From the NCBI GenBank assembly GCA_018715105.1, contig DVMG01000052.1, positions 1 through 5,442 of the forward strand: a stretch of 5,442 bases of DNA, given 5' to 3'. The number at the start of each line of letters is the position of its first letter. The stretch's first letter is position 1. Made by a program: the position numbers and the translations under genes. The notes beneath the pieces were generated by a model. That model did no database searches. It saw nothing but the letters and a program-made list of their open reading frames with translations, and was not told where the DNA came from. This DNA comes from Candidatus Ventricola intestinavium (GTDB lineage Bacteria; Bacillota; Clostridia; Christensenellales; Aristaeellaceae). Shown here piece after piece: positions 5,276-5,442 of the stretch.

Positions 5276-5313
5276 CCCGCATCCGCAAAGGATGCGGAGA
5301 CCGTTTGTTGACA
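5261..5313. repeat. Symmetric 53-bp palindromic module spanning the unit 1/2 junction
   Basis: Centred on 5287, an inner 8-bp stem (5277-5284 with 5290-5297) and an outer 7-bp stem (TGTCAAC 5261-5267 with GTTGACA 5307-5313) are separated by exactly 9 nt on each side. Weaker similarity continues outward (GAAAAGCG on the left, CGCTTTC on the right). The even spacing suggests the natural element is this palindrome, not the arbitrary unit boundary. Confidence 0.75.
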
Positions 5314-5411
5314 CAAGCATCGCTTTCATTCACGGCAGGCTCGGCTTTCTCTGCGATGGGGAATCTTTTCTCCCCTTCGGGGAGAGAAAAGCGTTTTGTC
5401 AACGATCTGAT
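5276..5411. repeat. Palindromic tandem repeat, unit 2 (136 bp)
   Basis: The unit starts with CCGCATCC-GCAAA-GGATGCGG (5277-5297) and continues with the unit 1 order. Between GCGATGGG and AGAAAAGCG it holds 24 extra bases (5361-5384) forming CTCCCC-TTC-GGGGAG. Units 1 and 2 are otherwise closely alike, with scattered substitutions such as GACATAAG against GACACAAG. Confidence 0.88.
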
Positions 5412-5442
5412 CCCGCATCCGCAAAGGATGCGGAGACCGTTT
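5412..5442. repeat. Palindromic tandem repeat, unit 3 (cut by window edge)
   Basis: All 31 visible bases match the start of unit 2 (5276-5306), including the CCGCATCC hairpin and ACCGTTT. The array therefore continues beyond the window. Confidence 0.85.

Noticed and set aside
4832..5329. Minus-strand open frames through the repeat array (also 5214-5402)
   Set aside because: The translation merely repeats an EKAEPxVNESDAxVNKR pattern dictated by the DNA repeat, and one frame runs into the SpoIID-like gene. No ribosome site or conserved domain is visible.
5156..5442. CRISPR array
   Set aside because: Repeats are over 100 bp, near-identical throughout without unique spacers, spaced unevenly, and no cas gene is present.

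Overview
The window looks like a piece of a moderately GC-rich Clostridia-type Firmicutes chromosome. The evidence is: strong AGGAGG-type ribosome sites before every gene, near-consensus sigma-A promoters with 17-nt spacers, two clean intrinsic terminators, a SpoIID-family cell-wall protein (a family typical of spore formers), and a small Cro/C1-type regulator coupled to a small membrane protein. Genus and species cannot be read from the sequence. All recognised genes lie on the minus strand, so transcription runs from high to low coordinates.

Layout in transcription order. (1) Positions 5045-5442 carry no credible gene. They hold a tandem array of palindromic repeats (two full units and the start of a third) that runs off the window edge. 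(2) A 589-residue secreted SpoIID/LytB-domain protein with a C-terminal SH3 domain (3214-4983) has its own vegetative-type promoter. (3) A 295-nt spacer (2919-3213) is packed with hairpins and contains the gap promoter. (4) gap, glyceraldehyde-3-phosphate dehydrogenase (1866-2918), is a single-gene unit with its own promoter and terminator. (5) upp, uracil phosphoribosyltransferase (1017-1646), is likewise a single-gene unit. (6) A two-gene operon encodes a 68-residue XRE-type regulator (578-784) and a four-helix membrane protein (132-581), which overlap by ATGA. It is driven by a perfect-consensus promoter with palindromes in its spacer and leader. (7) At the extreme left edge there may be the first codons of another minus-strand gene.

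The two enzymes are housekeeping: gap serves glycolysis/gluconeogenesis and upp serves pyrimidine salvage. The SpoIID-like protein probably acts on peptidoglycan outside the membrane. The regulator/membrane pair is probably an autoregulated module of unknown purpose. No functional link between the four units is evident beyond shared orientation.

No clear novel multi-gene system is visible. The most interesting items are the palindromic tandem array at the right edge, the SpoIID domain split by a Pro/Ser/Thr-rich insert, and the candidate operators at the regulator and gap promoters.
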